The notes: generated by a model not told the origin, from the letters alone. A DNA stretch of 64,000 nt from an uncultured Chitinophagaceae bacterium (GCA_937862815.1 CALMED010000038.1:90155-154154), one strand, 5' to 3'; counted from the first letter of the stretch, positions 9,301 through 17,613 are shown. Made by a program: numbers and translations.

Positions 9301-9923
9301 CCCGCTCCATTGCCGAAAGCAGGATGGCCGTTACGCCCACCTTGCTGGTGGCATATGGCGGCCCCTGGGCGGAGAATTATTTTTATACGACGGAAAGTCC
9401 GCTCAAAGATCCCAAACTCAACCGCTTTACCCCGTACGAGGAGCTCAGCAGCAAGGCCCGCCGCCGGGTAGGCGGACTGGGGGGCTGGTTCACCCCGGAA
9501 GATCATGTGTTTCAGAAGCATGCCCAGGGCATCAAAAGCCTGGTGGAAAAAGGCGGTATCGCCGGCGTGGGCAGCCACGGGCAACTGCAGGGGCTGGGTT
9601 ATCACTGGGAACTGTGGAGCATGGCCAGCGGGGGCATGACGCCGCACCAGGCCCTGCAAACGGCTACCATCCTGGGGGCGGAAGCACTGGGGCTCGATAA
9701 AGAACTGGGCAGCCTGGAGCCGGGTAAGCTGGCGGATATCCTGATCCTCGACGGCAATCCGCTGCAGCAGATCCGGCAGACCAACACCATCCGCTACGTG
9801 ATCAAGAACGGGCGGCTTTACGACGGCAACACACTGGACGAGATCTATCCCACCCCACGTAAGCTGGACGTGGGAACCTGGACCAAGGAGGCGCCGAAGG
9901 TTACAACACCCGTGAAGCAATAA
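6345..9923 (+). CDS. Secreted amidohydrolase with N-terminal PD40/TolB-like beta-propeller
   Basis: The protein has about 1192 residues. A signal peptide (KLCFSSFCLLVAFTSLAQS) is followed by a propeller region, residues about 40-640, with repeated blades such as VSPDGSTIAFDL, FSPDGKKILFTSDRSGSDNI and WSPDGKNLVFVT. A charged coiled segment rich in KKLEAKRKADS follows. The C-terminal third is an amidohydrolase: ILLTNARIVTMKGDEVLENA, then the metal motif TPGFVDTHAHMWPF, and near the end LGLDKELGSLEPGKLADILI, typical of imidazolonepropionase-like members. It should act in the periplasm or at the surface; substrate unknown. I start at the ATG at 6345 since a TACCTTTT box and the signal peptide agree with it. 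Confidence 0.93.
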   Translation: MKLCFSSFCLLVAFTSLAQSKPDSTKKDTVPHTKFASLPLKPERQIRFTTTEGTWMSVDVSPDGSTIAFDLLGDIYTVPLTGGKATPVTKGMAYETHPRFSPDGKKILFTSDRSGSDNIWYMDLEKKDTIQLTKDRTDDFPSAVWAPDGNYIIASKGRRIPKLWLYHKDGGGGIQLNTDPAGIKTIDPFVSPDGRTIYFSQRSGSWNYNALLPQYQVGSYDREKGILSTLTTRYGSAFTPTLSKDGQWMVYGSRYEDKTGLVLRNMKTGDERWLAYPVQRDEQESIAPQGVLPGMAFTPDSKFLVASYGGKIWKLPVDGSPAVEIPFEADLQLEMGPRLYFNYAIKDTSHKLATQVRDATPSPDGKQLAFTVLNRLYVMDYPNGTPRRVTNHTFTEAMPAWSPDGKNLVFVTWDEQEGGHLWKAAFGKTTAVTRLTREPAFYMQPAWSYNNRIAFFRGPKRLFKDAEDPFYSGAEGELVWTGPNGGAITKIDNANNRGNVHFTRDTTRVFLNAPGGQLISIRWDGTDSKTHVRISGITTYGSVADAHDHSHGSQDQTVSTPVNYVMGRPVMAADPVNFCMLPEGASGREPQNMPTSASTILMAPVGNQALAQVNNNVYIVTIPETGKVPSINVGEPTASSFPSRQLTTIGGEFPAWEANGKKAHWSLGNGHWVYDTERARFVEDSVKEAKKLEAKRKADSVTALLQLGPEARKIADSLAKFRADSIAAILKADTARASREKLEAEARKRAEKYWPEETQVKVFFPKDQPAGSILLTNARIVTMKGDEVLENADLLIVNNRIRAIGKRGTLEVPPGTKEVDCTGKTITPGFVDTHAHMWPFWGLHKNTVWLYAANLAYGVTTTRDPQTATTDVLTYGDLVEAGMMPGPRVYSTGPGVGFWMYNLKDLEQTRNVLQQYSKYYNTQYIKMYLVGNRQHRQWVIMAAKEQQLMPTTEGGLDYKLNITQLFDGYPGHEHSLPIFPLYGDVTRSIAESRMAVTPTLLVAYGGPWAENYFYTTESPLKDPKLNRFTPYEELSSKARRRVGGLGGWFTPEDHVFQKHAQGIKSLVEKGGIAGVGSHGQLQGLGYHWELWSMASGGMTPHQALQTATILGAEALGLDKELGSLEPGKLADILILDGNPLQQIRQTNTIRYVIKNGRLYDGNTLDEIYPTPRKLDVGTWTKEAPKVTTPVKQ

Positions 9924-10060
9924 GCATGCGCCGGCGGGCGGAACCCGGCGCAGGTGAGCGTGATAAGTTACACGGAGCAATCAGCAGCAACTCCGTGACT
10001 CCCGCACTCACGGCCTACGTGTTCTGCCTACTTCACGAAGCAAAGTCGCCCAATAAAAAA

Positions 10061-10080
10061 AGCCATCCGGGCAGATGGCT
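10061..10080. terminator. Bidirectional terminator between convergent genes
   Basis: AGCCATC (10061-10067) pairs with GATGGCT (10074-10080). A run of A precedes and a T-rich run follows, so it can stop transcripts of the amidohydrolase from the left and the NUMOD4 gene from the right. Confidence 0.8.
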
Positions 10081-10113
10081 TTTCTCTTTTCATACAACAA
10101 GCCGGATTACGGC

Positions 10114-10677
10114 TCAGGCTTTGACATGACTCCAGTTTTCCCCGGTCTTGATCCGGTGAATCTGCATGTCGCTCACCTTGTATTTGGTGGCAAGGGATTT
10201 GAGGGTTTTACCCGCTTTGAGGGCCTGTTTGATCTTCTTTACTTTCTCCACATCCAGCTGCGGTCCTTTCACCGGCTGCCGCAGACGTTTGCTGGCTTTG
10301 AGGTACTGCGGGCTCTGGATGCTGTGGGCGTATTGTTCCTCCACGGTCACCCATTTGAGATTATCGGCCGTGAGGTTCTTGCGGTTGAAATCCTTAAAGA
10401 TCACTTTGCTGTGTTTGGGCGATTTCTGCTTGCAGAAAGCCTGGGCCACCAGGGTGTGGAAGAATACAAACTCGTACCGTTTACCTTTCTTGGTGTATAC
10501 GTTGTAGCGCATGATGCGGTAACCTTCCTGCAGGCTTCCCTTGAGCAGGGTGCCGTCTTCCAGGAGCTTGTTGGTGTAACTGGCCACGCGGCCCATGTTG
10601 CTGACGGCGTAGTTTTTCTTCAGGGATTTGGGAAATGGCGCGTCTTTCCAGCGTTCCCCTTCTAATTTTTTGATCAT
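10114..10677 (-). CDS. NUMOD4/HNH-like DNA-binding protein, catalytic histidine lost
   Basis: The 187-residue protein resembles homing-endonuclease-type proteins. Residues about 8-50 match NUMOD4 (ERWKDAPFPKSLKKNYAVSN, MGRVASY). Residues about 70-120 match the HNH region: FFHTLVAQAFC, then VIFKDFNRKNLTADNLKWVT. In active members the second part starts with V-x-H-x-D-G; here the histidine is phenylalanine (VIFKDFN), so cleavage is unlikely. Residues about 140-187 form a helix-turn-helix with LKSLATKYKVSDMQIHRIKT, like NUMOD1/recombinase-type binding modules. The likely role is DNA binding, possibly regulatory. It sits beside, and divergent from, an orphan ParA gene. Confidence 0.8.
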   Translation of the reverse strand: MIKKLEGERWKDAPFPKSLKKNYAVSNMGRVASYTNKLLEDGTLLKGSLQEGYRIMRYNVYTKKGKRYEFVFFHTLVAQAFCKQKSPKHSKVIFKDFNRKNLTADNLKWVTVEEQYAHSIQSPQYLKASKRLRQPVKGPQLDVEKVKKIKQALKAGKTLKSLATKYKVSDMQIHRIKTGENWSHVKA

Positions 10678-10828
10678 GACAAACAGATTATTGGTGAATA
10701 AAAGGGTTCTCCGGTAAAAGCAGGCAAGGTGGCAGTCATGGCAGGTATCCCCCTTAAAGGTAATTCATCATTTTCATTTTACAATAGTCCGGTATTGCTT
10801 ATCTTCAAAGTCTCCAAAAAAACAGACC

Positions 10829-11572
10829 ATGTTCACCTTTGCCCTGTTCAATCTCAAAGGCGGGGTCGGTAAAACCGCCTCCTGCGTCAATTTTGCCTAC
10901 CTGGCTGCCCGCGACGGGTATAAAACCCTGCTATGGGACATAGACCCGCAGGGGGCGACCTCCTTTTATTACAACGTAAAGCCCAAACAGCGGGTGGCGA
11001 TCCGTGAGGTAGTGGGCAAAGATGCTGCCGGGCTGGCCGATTTCATCCGGGGAACGGAATACGAAAACCTCGACATCATCCCGGCCGACAGCACAGGCAA
11101 GGCGCTGGATATACTGCTGGAAGAAATGAAGACGTCCAAAAAGCGCATTGCTCACCTGTTGCGGCAGTTGAAGCAGGAATACGATTTTGTGTTCGTTGAT
11201 TGTCCGCCCGGTCTTTCGGCACTTGCTGAAAATATCTTTCATGGATCCGACATCGTTCTCATGCCGGTGATCCCCACCACACTGTCGGTACGCACCTACA
11301 ACATGGTGAAAGATTTTTTTAAGGAGAAAGATATTGACCTGAAAAAGATGACCTGCTTTTTCACGATGGTGGATTTGCGAAGAAACATGCACAACGAAGT
11401 GATGGAAGAATTGTACCGCGACAAACGCTTCTTCGATAACTACATTCCCTATCTCAGCGACGTGGAAAAAATGGGCGTGCACCAGGCGCCACTGGAAGAG
11501 TACGCCCGCAGCAGTTACGCGGCGCAATGCTACCGCGATCTGTGGGAAGAAATCAAGGAAGGCGTGCTGTAA
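10829..11572 (+). CDS. Orphan ParA/Soj-type ATPase
   Basis: The 247-residue protein has the deviant Walker A of ParA ATPases, FNLKGGVGKTASCVNFAYLA, followed by LLWDIDPQGATSFYY and a Walker B-like FVFVDCPPGLSALAENIF. The order and spacing match ParA/Soj proteins, which form ATP-dependent gradients on DNA to position cargo. No parB and no parS-like repeat is visible nearby, so chromosome partitioning cannot be assumed; positioning of another protein or a regulatory role is possible. Neighbours are a divergent NUMOD4/HNH-like DNA-binding protein 151 bases upstream and a small membrane protein downstream. Confidence 0.92.
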   Translation: MFTFALFNLKGGVGKTASCVNFAYLAARDGYKTLLWDIDPQGATSFYYNVKPKQRVAIREVVGKDAAGLADFIRGTEYENLDIIPADSTGKALDILLEEMKTSKKRIAHLLRQLKQEYDFVFVDCPPGLSALAENIFHGSDIVLMPVIPTTLSVRTYNMVKDFFKEKDIDLKKMTCFFTMVDLRRNMHNEVMEELYRDKRFFDNYIPYLSDVEKMGVHQAPLEEYARSSYAAQCYRDLWEEIKEGVL

Positions 11573-11652
11573 CCCGCGCCGGCAGCGGGTTCCGTAGAAT
11601 TACGGTCCGGAAAGTACAAATGCGGAATTTTCAAAAAAATGAATTTCGTGTT

Positions 11653-11682
11653 TTGTTATTTCGGGAAAGGTTTCTACATTTG
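11653..11682 (+). promoter_or_regulatory. Near-consensus Bacteroidota promoter
   Basis: TTG at 11653-11655 is followed after 19 bases by TACATTTG at 11675-11682, matching the -33/-7 consensus. It should drive the 63-residue membrane protein that begins 41 bases further on. Confidence 0.7.
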
Positions 11683-11722
11683 AACTGTCCAATATTTATC
11701 CGAAAAACTAAATCCAAGCGTC

Positions 11723-11914
11723 ATGAAAAAACCATTGCGTTTCTTCTCGTTCGTATTTTTCCTTTTTGCCATTTATCTGAATGTATTCTACAAGGAAGAT
11801 TCTTTCCTGGCACGCATCGCTTCCGGTAAAAATGCAGTTGTAAAAGAGCAGACCGCTTCCGCCCCTGCGGTGGTTAAGCCTGCTGAAGAACTGGCCGAAG
11901 TGAGCGGCAAGTAA
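11723..11914 (+). CDS. Small membrane-anchored protein of unknown function
   Basis: This 63-residue protein has one hydrophobic N-terminal segment, LRFFSFVFFLFAIYLNVFY, which could be an anchor or an uncleaved signal. The rest is a short hydrophilic tail rich in Lys, Ala and Val, ending in AEELAEVSGK. A near-consensus promoter lies upstream, which supports it as a real gene despite its size. No family was recognised. polA starts about 195 bases downstream after a hairpin. Confidence 0.6.
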   Translation: MKKPLRFFSFVFFLFAIYLNVFYKEDSFLARIASGKNAVVKEQTASAPAVVKPAEELAEVSGK

Positions 11915-12020
11915 TACGCACGTACATATCGTTTCGTTTACCCCTGGTAGTGCCGGCAGGTCCGTACCCTATTAATGCTGTGCCGGTCACAACCTGTTAT
12001 TCTCATAATGTAAGTTTTGA

Positions 12021-12042
12021 GGAGGCAGTTTCTACTGCCTCC
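12021..12042. other. Perfect hairpin between small ORF and polA
   Basis: GGAGGCAG (12021-12028) pairs with CTGCCTCC (12035-12042) around a six-base loop. No T run follows, so it may be a weak terminator or a leader structure ahead of polA rather than a standard terminator. Confidence 0.4.
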
Positions 12043-12109
12043 AATACTTCTTTGTACCTGTGCCAGCGTGGATGTTGGTGGAGCCTGACCGGCGGCTTAC
12101 CTTAGCGGC

Positions 12110-14977
12110 ATGGCCGAAAAGAAACTGTTTCTCCTCGACGCGATGGCCCTGGTGTTCCGGGCCTACTATGCCCTTATCCGCAACCCCCGCATCACCACCA
12201 CCGGTAAGAACACCAATGCCCAGTTTGGGTTTACCAATACGCTGGTGGACCTGATCCAGAACCAGCGGCCCACCCACATGGCTGTTTGCTTCGATACCCA
12301 TGCCCCTACGGAGCGCCACACCGATTTTGCCGACTACAAAGCCAACCGCCAAGAAGCCCCCGAAGACCTGCTCGCCGCCCTACCCGATATCAAACAGATC
12401 ATCCGCGGATTCAACATACCCGTGCTGGAAAGAGACGGTTTTGAAGCCGACGACCTCATTGGCACCCTCAGCAAACAGGCCGCCGCCGCGGGGTATGAAG
12501 TGTACATGGTGACACCCGACAAAGACTACGGGCAACTTGTGAACGAACGCGTGAAAATTTACAAGCCCGGTTACCAGGGAGGCGACGTCGAAATCATGGG
12601 GCCGGAAGAAGTATGCGCCAAATGGAACATCAAAGAAGTAAGCCAGGTGATTGATATCCTGGGTATGATGGGCGACGCGGTAGACAACATCCCCGGCATC
12701 CCCGGCGTGGGTGAAAAAACCGCGGCCAAACTGCTGGCCGAATATGGTTCGCTGGAAAATGTACTGGCGAATGCCGATCAGATCAAGGGCGCCATGGGCG
12801 AGAAAGTACGCAACGGCCGCGAACTGGCCCTCATGAGTAAAAAGCTGGCCACCATCATCACCGATGTGCCGGTGGAGTTTCACGAAGAGGATTTCCGGCT
12901 CAAGGAATGGAACAAAGAACTGCTCACCGACGTGTTTGGTGCTCTTGAGTTCCGCACCATTGGCCGGCGCCTGCTGGGCGAGAGCTTCCAGGCAGGAACG
13001 GCCGCGCCTGCGGGTGTACAGACCGATCTGTTTGGCAATGTGGTGCCGCAACGGGCGGGCCGCGAGCAACCGGTAAAACCTGCTCCCGTTGCGGAAAGCC
13101 CTGCCGAAGCCACTGCCGGCAAGCCGGACGAAACGGTTCCGCCAGCTCCTTTTGCCTTGCGGAACATTCACGATACACCGCACCGCTACGAAGCAGTGAC
13201 CACCCCGGATGCCATGAAAGCGCTGGTTGCCCAACTGCAACAGCATACTGAAATATGTTTTGACACCGAAACCACCGGCATAGACGCCAACGACTGCGAA
13301 CTGGTGGGGATGAGTTTTGCCGTTACTCCCCACGAAGGGTATTATGTGCCTTGTCCGCCCGACCGGAGTGAGACACAGGCGATCCTTGCTCTTTTTTCTC
13401 CCCTCTTTGCCGATGCACGCATTACCTGGATCGGGCAGAACATCAAATACGACCTCGTGGTGCTGAAATGGTACGGGGTGGAACTGAAAGGACAACTCTT
13501 TGATACCATGCTGGCCCACTATGTGGTGGAGCCGGATGGCAAACGCAGCATGGACCAGCTGAGCGCCCAGTACCTGGGGTATGAACCGGTACCGATCACC
13601 GAACTGATTGGCAAGAAAGGCAAAAACCAGGGCAACATGCGGGATGTGGAACTGGAGCAGATCAAGGAATACGCCGCGGAAGATGCCGATATCACCCTGC
13701 AGTTGAAAAAGGCCCTCCTGCCGCTGCTGCAGGAAAAGGAGGTGGAGCGGGTGTTTTACGAAGTGGAAAATCCGCTGGTACCCGTGCTGGCCGCCATTGA
13801 GTTTGAAGGCGTGAAGGTGGATGTGGATTTCTTGAATGTGTACTCCAAACAGCTGGAGGCCGAAGCCCGGGAAGCCGAAGCCCGGGTGTACAACGCGGCC
13901 GGCTTGAAGTTTAACCTCGCTTCACCCAAACAGCTGGGCGAAGTGCTGTTTGAACACCTGAAGCTGGATCCCAAAGCCAAAAAAACCAAGACCGGGCAGT
14001 ACGCCACCGGGGAAGATGTGTTGCAGAAACTGTCGCATACCAGCACCATCGTGGCCGATATCCTGGCCTTCCGGGAACTGACCAAGTTGAAGTCGACGTA
14101 CGTGGACGCCCTGCCGCAGCTGATCAACCGGAAAACCGGACGGGTACATACCAATTTCGGACAGGCCGTGGCGGTAACCGGGCGGCTGGCCAGCAACAAT
14201 CCCAACCTGCAGAATATACCCGTGCGTACGGAGCGGGGGCGGGAGATCCGCAAAGCCTTTGTTCCAAGGGATGGCAATCATGTGTTGCTGAGTGCCGACT
14301 ACTCACAAATTGAACTGCGCATCGTGGCCGCTATCAGCGGCGACCCGGCTATGTGCGAAGCCTTCATCCAGGGCAAAGACATTCACACCGCCACCGCTGC
14401 CAAAGTGTACAAGGTAGACGAAAAAGATGTGACGAAGGAAATGCGCTACAAAGCCAAGAGCGTGAATTTTGGTATTGTGTACGGACAGGGCGCTTTCGGA
14501 CTGGCCGATAACCTGGGGATCAGCCGCACCGAAGCCAAAGAAATCATTGACAATTATAAGAAGGAGTTTGCCGGCATCCAGCAGTATATGGAGGATACCG
14601 TCAACTTTGCCCGTGCTAACGGGTATGTACAAACGCTGATGGGCCGCAAGCGCTGGCTGCGGGATATCAACTCGTCGAACTTCACCGTGCGGGGCTTTGC
14701 CGAGCGCAACGCCATCAACTCGCCCATCCAGGGTACCGCTGCCGACATGATCAAGCTGGCGATGATTAAAGTGCATGCCGCGCTGCAGCAATCGGGCCTG
14801 CAGAGCCGCATGATTTTACAGGTACACGACGAATTGCTGTTTGATGTGGTACAGGGCGAAGAAGACGCCATGAAGCAGTTGGTGGTGGACAGCATGCAAT
14901 CGGCCATGCAGTTACCCAACGACGTGCCCGTGGTGGCCGAAGCCGGTACCGGGTTGAACTGGCTGGAGGCGCATTGA
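12110..14977 (+). CDS. polA: DNA polymerase I
   Basis: PolA fills gaps and removes RNA primers during replication and repair. The 955-residue product has all three domains. Residues 1-300 are the 5' nuclease (FLLDAMALVFRAYYA, then DGFEADDLIGTLSKQA, and GIPGVGEKTAAKLLAEYGS). A Pro/Ala-rich linker lies around 310-345. Residues about 360-540 are the 3'-5' exonuclease, which looks intact (ICFDTETTGIDAND, and a late EYAAEDADITLQL). The polymerase follows with LLSADYSQIELRIVAAISGD (motif A), MRYKAKSVNFGIVYGQGAFG (motif B) and MILQVHDELLFDV (motif C). Length matches Bacteroidota PolA. A TACCTTAG box lies directly before the ATG. Confidence 0.98.
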   Translation: MAEKKLFLLDAMALVFRAYYALIRNPRITTTGKNTNAQFGFTNTLVDLIQNQRPTHMAVCFDTHAPTERHTDFADYKANRQEAPEDLLAALPDIKQIIRGFNIPVLERDGFEADDLIGTLSKQAAAAGYEVYMVTPDKDYGQLVNERVKIYKPGYQGGDVEIMGPEEVCAKWNIKEVSQVIDILGMMGDAVDNIPGIPGVGEKTAAKLLAEYGSLENVLANADQIKGAMGEKVRNGRELALMSKKLATIITDVPVEFHEEDFRLKEWNKELLTDVFGALEFRTIGRRLLGESFQAGTAAPAGVQTDLFGNVVPQRAGREQPVKPAPVAESPAEATAGKPDETVPPAPFALRNIHDTPHRYEAVTTPDAMKALVAQLQQHTEICFDTETTGIDANDCELVGMSFAVTPHEGYYVPCPPDRSETQAILALFSPLFADARITWIGQNIKYDLVVLKWYGVELKGQLFDTMLAHYVVEPDGKRSMDQLSAQYLGYEPVPITELIGKKGKNQGNMRDVELEQIKEYAAEDADITLQLKKALLPLLQEKEVERVFYEVENPLVPVLAAIEFEGVKVDVDFLNVYSKQLEAEAREAEARVYNAAGLKFNLASPKQLGEVLFEHLKLDPKAKKTKTGQYATGEDVLQKLSHTSTIVADILAFRELTKLKSTYVDALPQLINRKTGRVHTNFGQAVAVTGRLASNNPNLQNIPVRTERGREIRKAFVPRDGNHVLLSADYSQIELRIVAAISGDPAMCEAFIQGKDIHTATAAKVYKVDEKDVTKEMRYKAKSVNFGIVYGQGAFGLADNLGISRTEAKEIIDNYKKEFAGIQQYMEDTVNFARANGYVQTLMGRKRWLRDINSSNFTVRGFAERNAINSPIQGTAADMIKLAMIKVHAALQQSGLQSRMILQVHDELLFDVVQGEEDAMKQLVVDSMQSAMQLPNDVPVVAEAGTGLNWLEAH

Positions 14978-15171
14978 GCTGGGAGGCGTAAGGCATAGGG
15001 CGGAAGGCGTGGGGGGATCGCCGCTTGTACCCTATCAACTTTTCAACTTGCTAACCTGTCAATCCTTCAACAACAGATTGATTCGTGGTACTTGCGGTAA
15101 ATACTTGCATCATCGCCCTCGTTCCATAAGCTCACATCAGCCTGTTGCTGGTTATTGATCTCATTCAGTCT

Positions 15172-15678
15172 TCACCGGATGCGTGCATTGTTTTTCAACT
15201 GACCGGGGGAAGCCGGACTCATGTCCTGTTTGGCCTTACCGGAACGGTCTTCGTTGAGCATCATTTTTCTACCCGGTGCATTGTTCAGCCGGAACCTGGT
15301 TTCGCCCGAATCTGTTCGGACGGATAGAAGAGGTTCAAAAATATCAGCAAACGGGTTGACCGGAAGGATTGCCGTCGCTGCATCGGTATCTGCTTCCGGT
15401 TCTTCTTCAGTAAAATCGGGGTTTCTTGAAGCTGAATCACTTGTTTCTTCCGTCATGGCGTCGGACGGGAGTTCGTCCGGGAAACTGCCAGTCCGGAAAA
15501 ACAGCGCAGCGGAAAGTAGAAATGATACCAATGTTGCGGCCAGTCCCGCAAGTGCCAGCCGGTGGTTTTTGTACCTGAAAATGCCGGCAAAAACAAGCGT
15601 CAACCCGGCAGGCACACCCAGCAGGGGGAGGAGTCCCAGCCAGGCCCATTTGTACAGATGATGTCCGTTTTTACGCAT
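15172..15678 (-). CDS. Membrane protein with acidic cytoplasmic or periplasmic tail
   Basis: The 168-residue protein has two hydrophobic segments near the N-terminus: WAWLGLLPLLGVPAGLTLVF and LALAGLAATLVSFLLSAALF. The remaining hundred residues are hydrophilic and acidic (FTEEEPEADTDAA), with a late basic stretch. No catalytic motif or known family is visible. The overlapping plus-strand frame at 15221-15661 has no hydrophobic organisation and is rejected. The 194 bases between polA and this stop hold only word-like repeats. Confidence 0.55.
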   Translation of the reverse strand: MRKNGHHLYKWAWLGLLPLLGVPAGLTLVFAGIFRYKNHRLALAGLAATLVSFLLSAALFFRTGSFPDELPSDAMTEETSDSASRNPDFTEEEPEADTDAATAILPVNPFADIFEPLLSVRTDSGETRFRLNNAPGRKMMLNEDRSGKAKQDMSPASPGQLKNNARIR

Positions 15679-15843
15679 GCTGTGCTGTCGGGTTGCGGTG
15701 AATCAATCAGGTAAGTATGTGTTGTACCGGGGTGTCACATTTCCGTGGTTCCCTCTCTCTTTTTGTGCCGTTCCCGGCATGAAAACTAAGCTATTCAACG
15801 GATAATGCAAGCAAGGTGCGGGATAGCTGCGGTTGTCCGCTGC

Positions 15844-16806
15844 TCAGCGCATCCGCTTCCGACCCGCCCGGTAGGCTTCTATTGCTTCTTTGGTGGTGTA
15901 CCAGGTTTTCCCCTCCTTGTAAGCATCAATCTTTCCCCGGCGGGCCAGCAGGCTGATGTATTCTTCGCCATAAGGCAAGGTTTCTTCCTCCACCAGGTTG
16001 CCGATGGGTTTGTAATCGCCGGCATTCCCCCGCAGGTTGCTGAGATAGATATCAATGCTGCGTTCACAGGCCTGCAACAGCAACAGGCATAAGGGATACA
16101 TGTTGCCGGCATCGGCCTCGTTCAGCGCGTTGTAATATTTACGCCGGTCTTGTTTCAGGACGATGGCCGGCGGATATCCCTGTGCCATCAGCAGCAGGTT
16201 GCCTGCCAGCCGCACGGTGCGCCCGTTGCCATCCATGAAGGGATGAATCCATACAAAACGGTGGTGAAAGGCGGCAGCCAGCAGCAGGGGATGCAAGGCC
16301 GGTGCCGGATTGTACAGCCACGTAAGGAGTTCCTGCATCAGTTCCGGAACCTTCAGGGGATCGGGTGGGGTAAAGGGAGCCCCCGCAATGCGCACACCCA
16401 TGGTGCGGTACCGGCCTGCCCATTCTTTTTCGATTTTCTGTTGTACCAGGGCATGCAGGTCCAATACCATGCGTTCGGTCAATTGTGCACCCGGCACTGC
16501 CATTTCAGTAACCAGCTCAATGGCCTCGTGGTGGTTGATGGCCTCGAGGTGTTCGCGGAGGCTTTTACCCCCGATGGTGATGCCATCTTCAATGACTGCC
16601 CGGGTTTCGGGAAGGGTAAGGGTATTGCCTTCAATGGCATTACTGTTGTAGGTCCATTCCAGCGCCAGTGCTTCCCGCAGTTTGGCCACGGCAAATGCGG
16701 GAAGGGGACGCAGCGATGCCAGCTGCTGCTGCTGCTTGGCATCTAAACGGGCCAGGGGCAGCTCCAGCTGCACCAGGTTGGCTGCTATGGTTTTCCAATT
16801 GTTCAT
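15844..16806 (-). CDS. Autoinhibited Fic family AMP-transferase
   Basis: Fic proteins transfer AMP or related moieties to target proteins. The 320-residue protein carries the core motif HPFMDGNGRTVRL intact (residues about 205-217), preceded by a flap region FTPPDPLKVPELMQEL. An inhibitory helix motif, SNAIEGNT, lies near residue 55, upstream of the Fic core, as in class II Fic proteins where the glutamate blocks ATP alignment. The C-terminal segment after about 250 looks like a winged helix (EYISLLARRGKIDAYKEGKT). I start at MNNWKT (16806); the longer frame adds 37 residues that overlap the promoter. A perfect inverted repeat lies at the start of the gene. Confidence 0.92.
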   Translation of the reverse strand: MNNWKTIAANLVQLELPLARLDAKQQQQLASLRPLPAFAVAKLREALALEWTYNSNAIEGNTLTLPETRAVIEDGITIGGKSLREHLEAINHHEAIELVTEMAVPGAQLTERMVLDLHALVQQKIEKEWAGRYRTMGVRIAGAPFTPPDPLKVPELMQELLTWLYNPAPALHPLLLAAAFHHRFVWIHPFMDGNGRTVRLAGNLLLMAQGYPPAIVLKQDRRKYYNALNEADAGNMYPLCLLLLQACERSIDIYLSNLRGNAGDYKPIGNLVEEETLPYGEEYISLLARRGKIDAYKEGKTWYTTKEAIEAYRAGRKRMR

Positions 16807-16807
16807 C

Positions 16808-16848
16808 TTAATATCGGAAAATAAATTTAAACCAAATACCGATATTAA
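16808..16848. promoter_or_regulatory. Ten-base perfect inverted repeat at the fic promoter
   Basis: TTAATATCGG (16808-16817) and CCGATATTAA (16839-16848) are exact reverse complements separated by 21 AT-rich bases. One arm touches the fic start codon, and a TAAATTTA box lies between the arms on the fic strand. A dimeric regulator or the Fic winged helix itself could bind here. Confidence 0.6.
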
Positions 16849-16927
16849 ATGGCTCTTCCGTCCAATTTTAGCGGCTGAACTGTCACGGCAACTCTTTTTT
16901 TGCCTGCTTTCCCGCAACTTGCAGCAG

Positions 16928-17596
16928 ATGCTGGCCCATCAAATCCTTTCATTCCTGTTTCAGCTGCCGTTTACAGTTCGCCTGCCCCGGGGCGTCCAGG
17001 TGCTGAACCCCTATGCCGATGCAACGGCGCAGGAGGTATGCACGCAATTTTATGAGCGCTTTTATTCGGATGACAGTCCCCGCACATTACTGCTGGGCAT
17101 TAATCCGGGCCGGTATGGCGGCGGCATCACCGGCATCCCGTTTACCGACCCGGTCCAGCTGGAGCGCTATTGCGGCATGGCCACGCCCTGGAAGCGGCAG
17201 GAAGAACTTTCCGCCCGTTTTGTGTGGGAGGTAATAGCTGCCATGGGCGGACCGGAGTTGTTTTACAACCGGTTTTACATCTCCGCCATCAGTCCGCTGG
17301 GGTTTGTGAAGGAAGCGAAAAACCTCAACTACTACGACGACCCCTTGCTGCTGAAACGCATTGAACCCTTCGCGGTGGAATGCCTGCGCCGGCAGCTGGA
17401 CTTTGGTCTGCATACCGAAGTATGTTTTTGCATCGGTGAGGGCGATAATCTCCGCTTTCTCCACCAACTCAACCAACGTCACGGTTTTTTCCAATCCGTT
17501 GTTCCCCTGCCGCACCCCCGGTTTATTATGCAGTACAAACTCAGGCAGAAAGCTGATTTTATTCAGTTGTACAAAGAACGCCTCACCGCCGGTTAA
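16928..17596 (+). CDS. SMUG2-type uracil-DNA glycosylase family protein
   Basis: This 222-residue protein shows the uracil-DNA glycosylase superfamily motif LLLGINPGRYGGGITGIPF near residue 57, with the water-activating Asn, and a late motif VVPLPHPRFIMQYK near the DNA-intercalating loop. The layout matches the SMUG2/DUF4918 family found mainly in Bacteroidota, which removes uracil or related lesions from DNA. The middle has FYISAISPLGFVKEAKNLNY, also typical. The start is the ATG at 16928 (MLAHQIL); upstream codons in the longer frame lie in the fic promoter. It diverges from fic and is followed 17 bases later by a DsbA-like gene with its own promoter. Confidence 0.86.
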   Translation: MLAHQILSFLFQLPFTVRLPRGVQVLNPYADATAQEVCTQFYERFYSDDSPRTLLLGINPGRYGGGITGIPFTDPVQLERYCGMATPWKRQEELSARFVWEVIAAMGGPELFYNRFYISAISPLGFVKEAKNLNYYDDPLLLKRIEPFAVECLRRQLDFGLHTEVCFCIGEGDNLRFLHQLNQRHGFFQSVVPLPHPRFIMQYKLRQKADFIQLYKERLTAG

Positions 17597-17600
17597 CCGC

Positions 17601-17608
17601 TACCTTTG
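17601..17608 (+). promoter_or_regulatory. TAnnTTTG promoter element, apparently leaderless gene
   Basis: TACCTTTG ends five bases before the ATG at 17614. With the box centred at -7 the transcript would start at or beside the start codon. Confidence 0.6.
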
Positions 17609-17613
17609 CGCCC

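Noticed and set aside
7254..9980. Minus-strand frame of 908 codons opposite the amidohydrolase
   Set aside because: The plus strand has a clear signal peptide, propeller and catalytic motifs. The minus frame has no recognisable domain. Similar long shadows at 29718-31703, 47132-48796, 60601-62319 and 61970-63697 are rejected for the same reason.
15221..15661. Plus-strand frame of 146 codons
   Set aside because: The minus strand encodes two clear hydrophobic segments at the N-terminus of a 168-residue protein; the plus frame is Ser and Arg rich with no such organisation.
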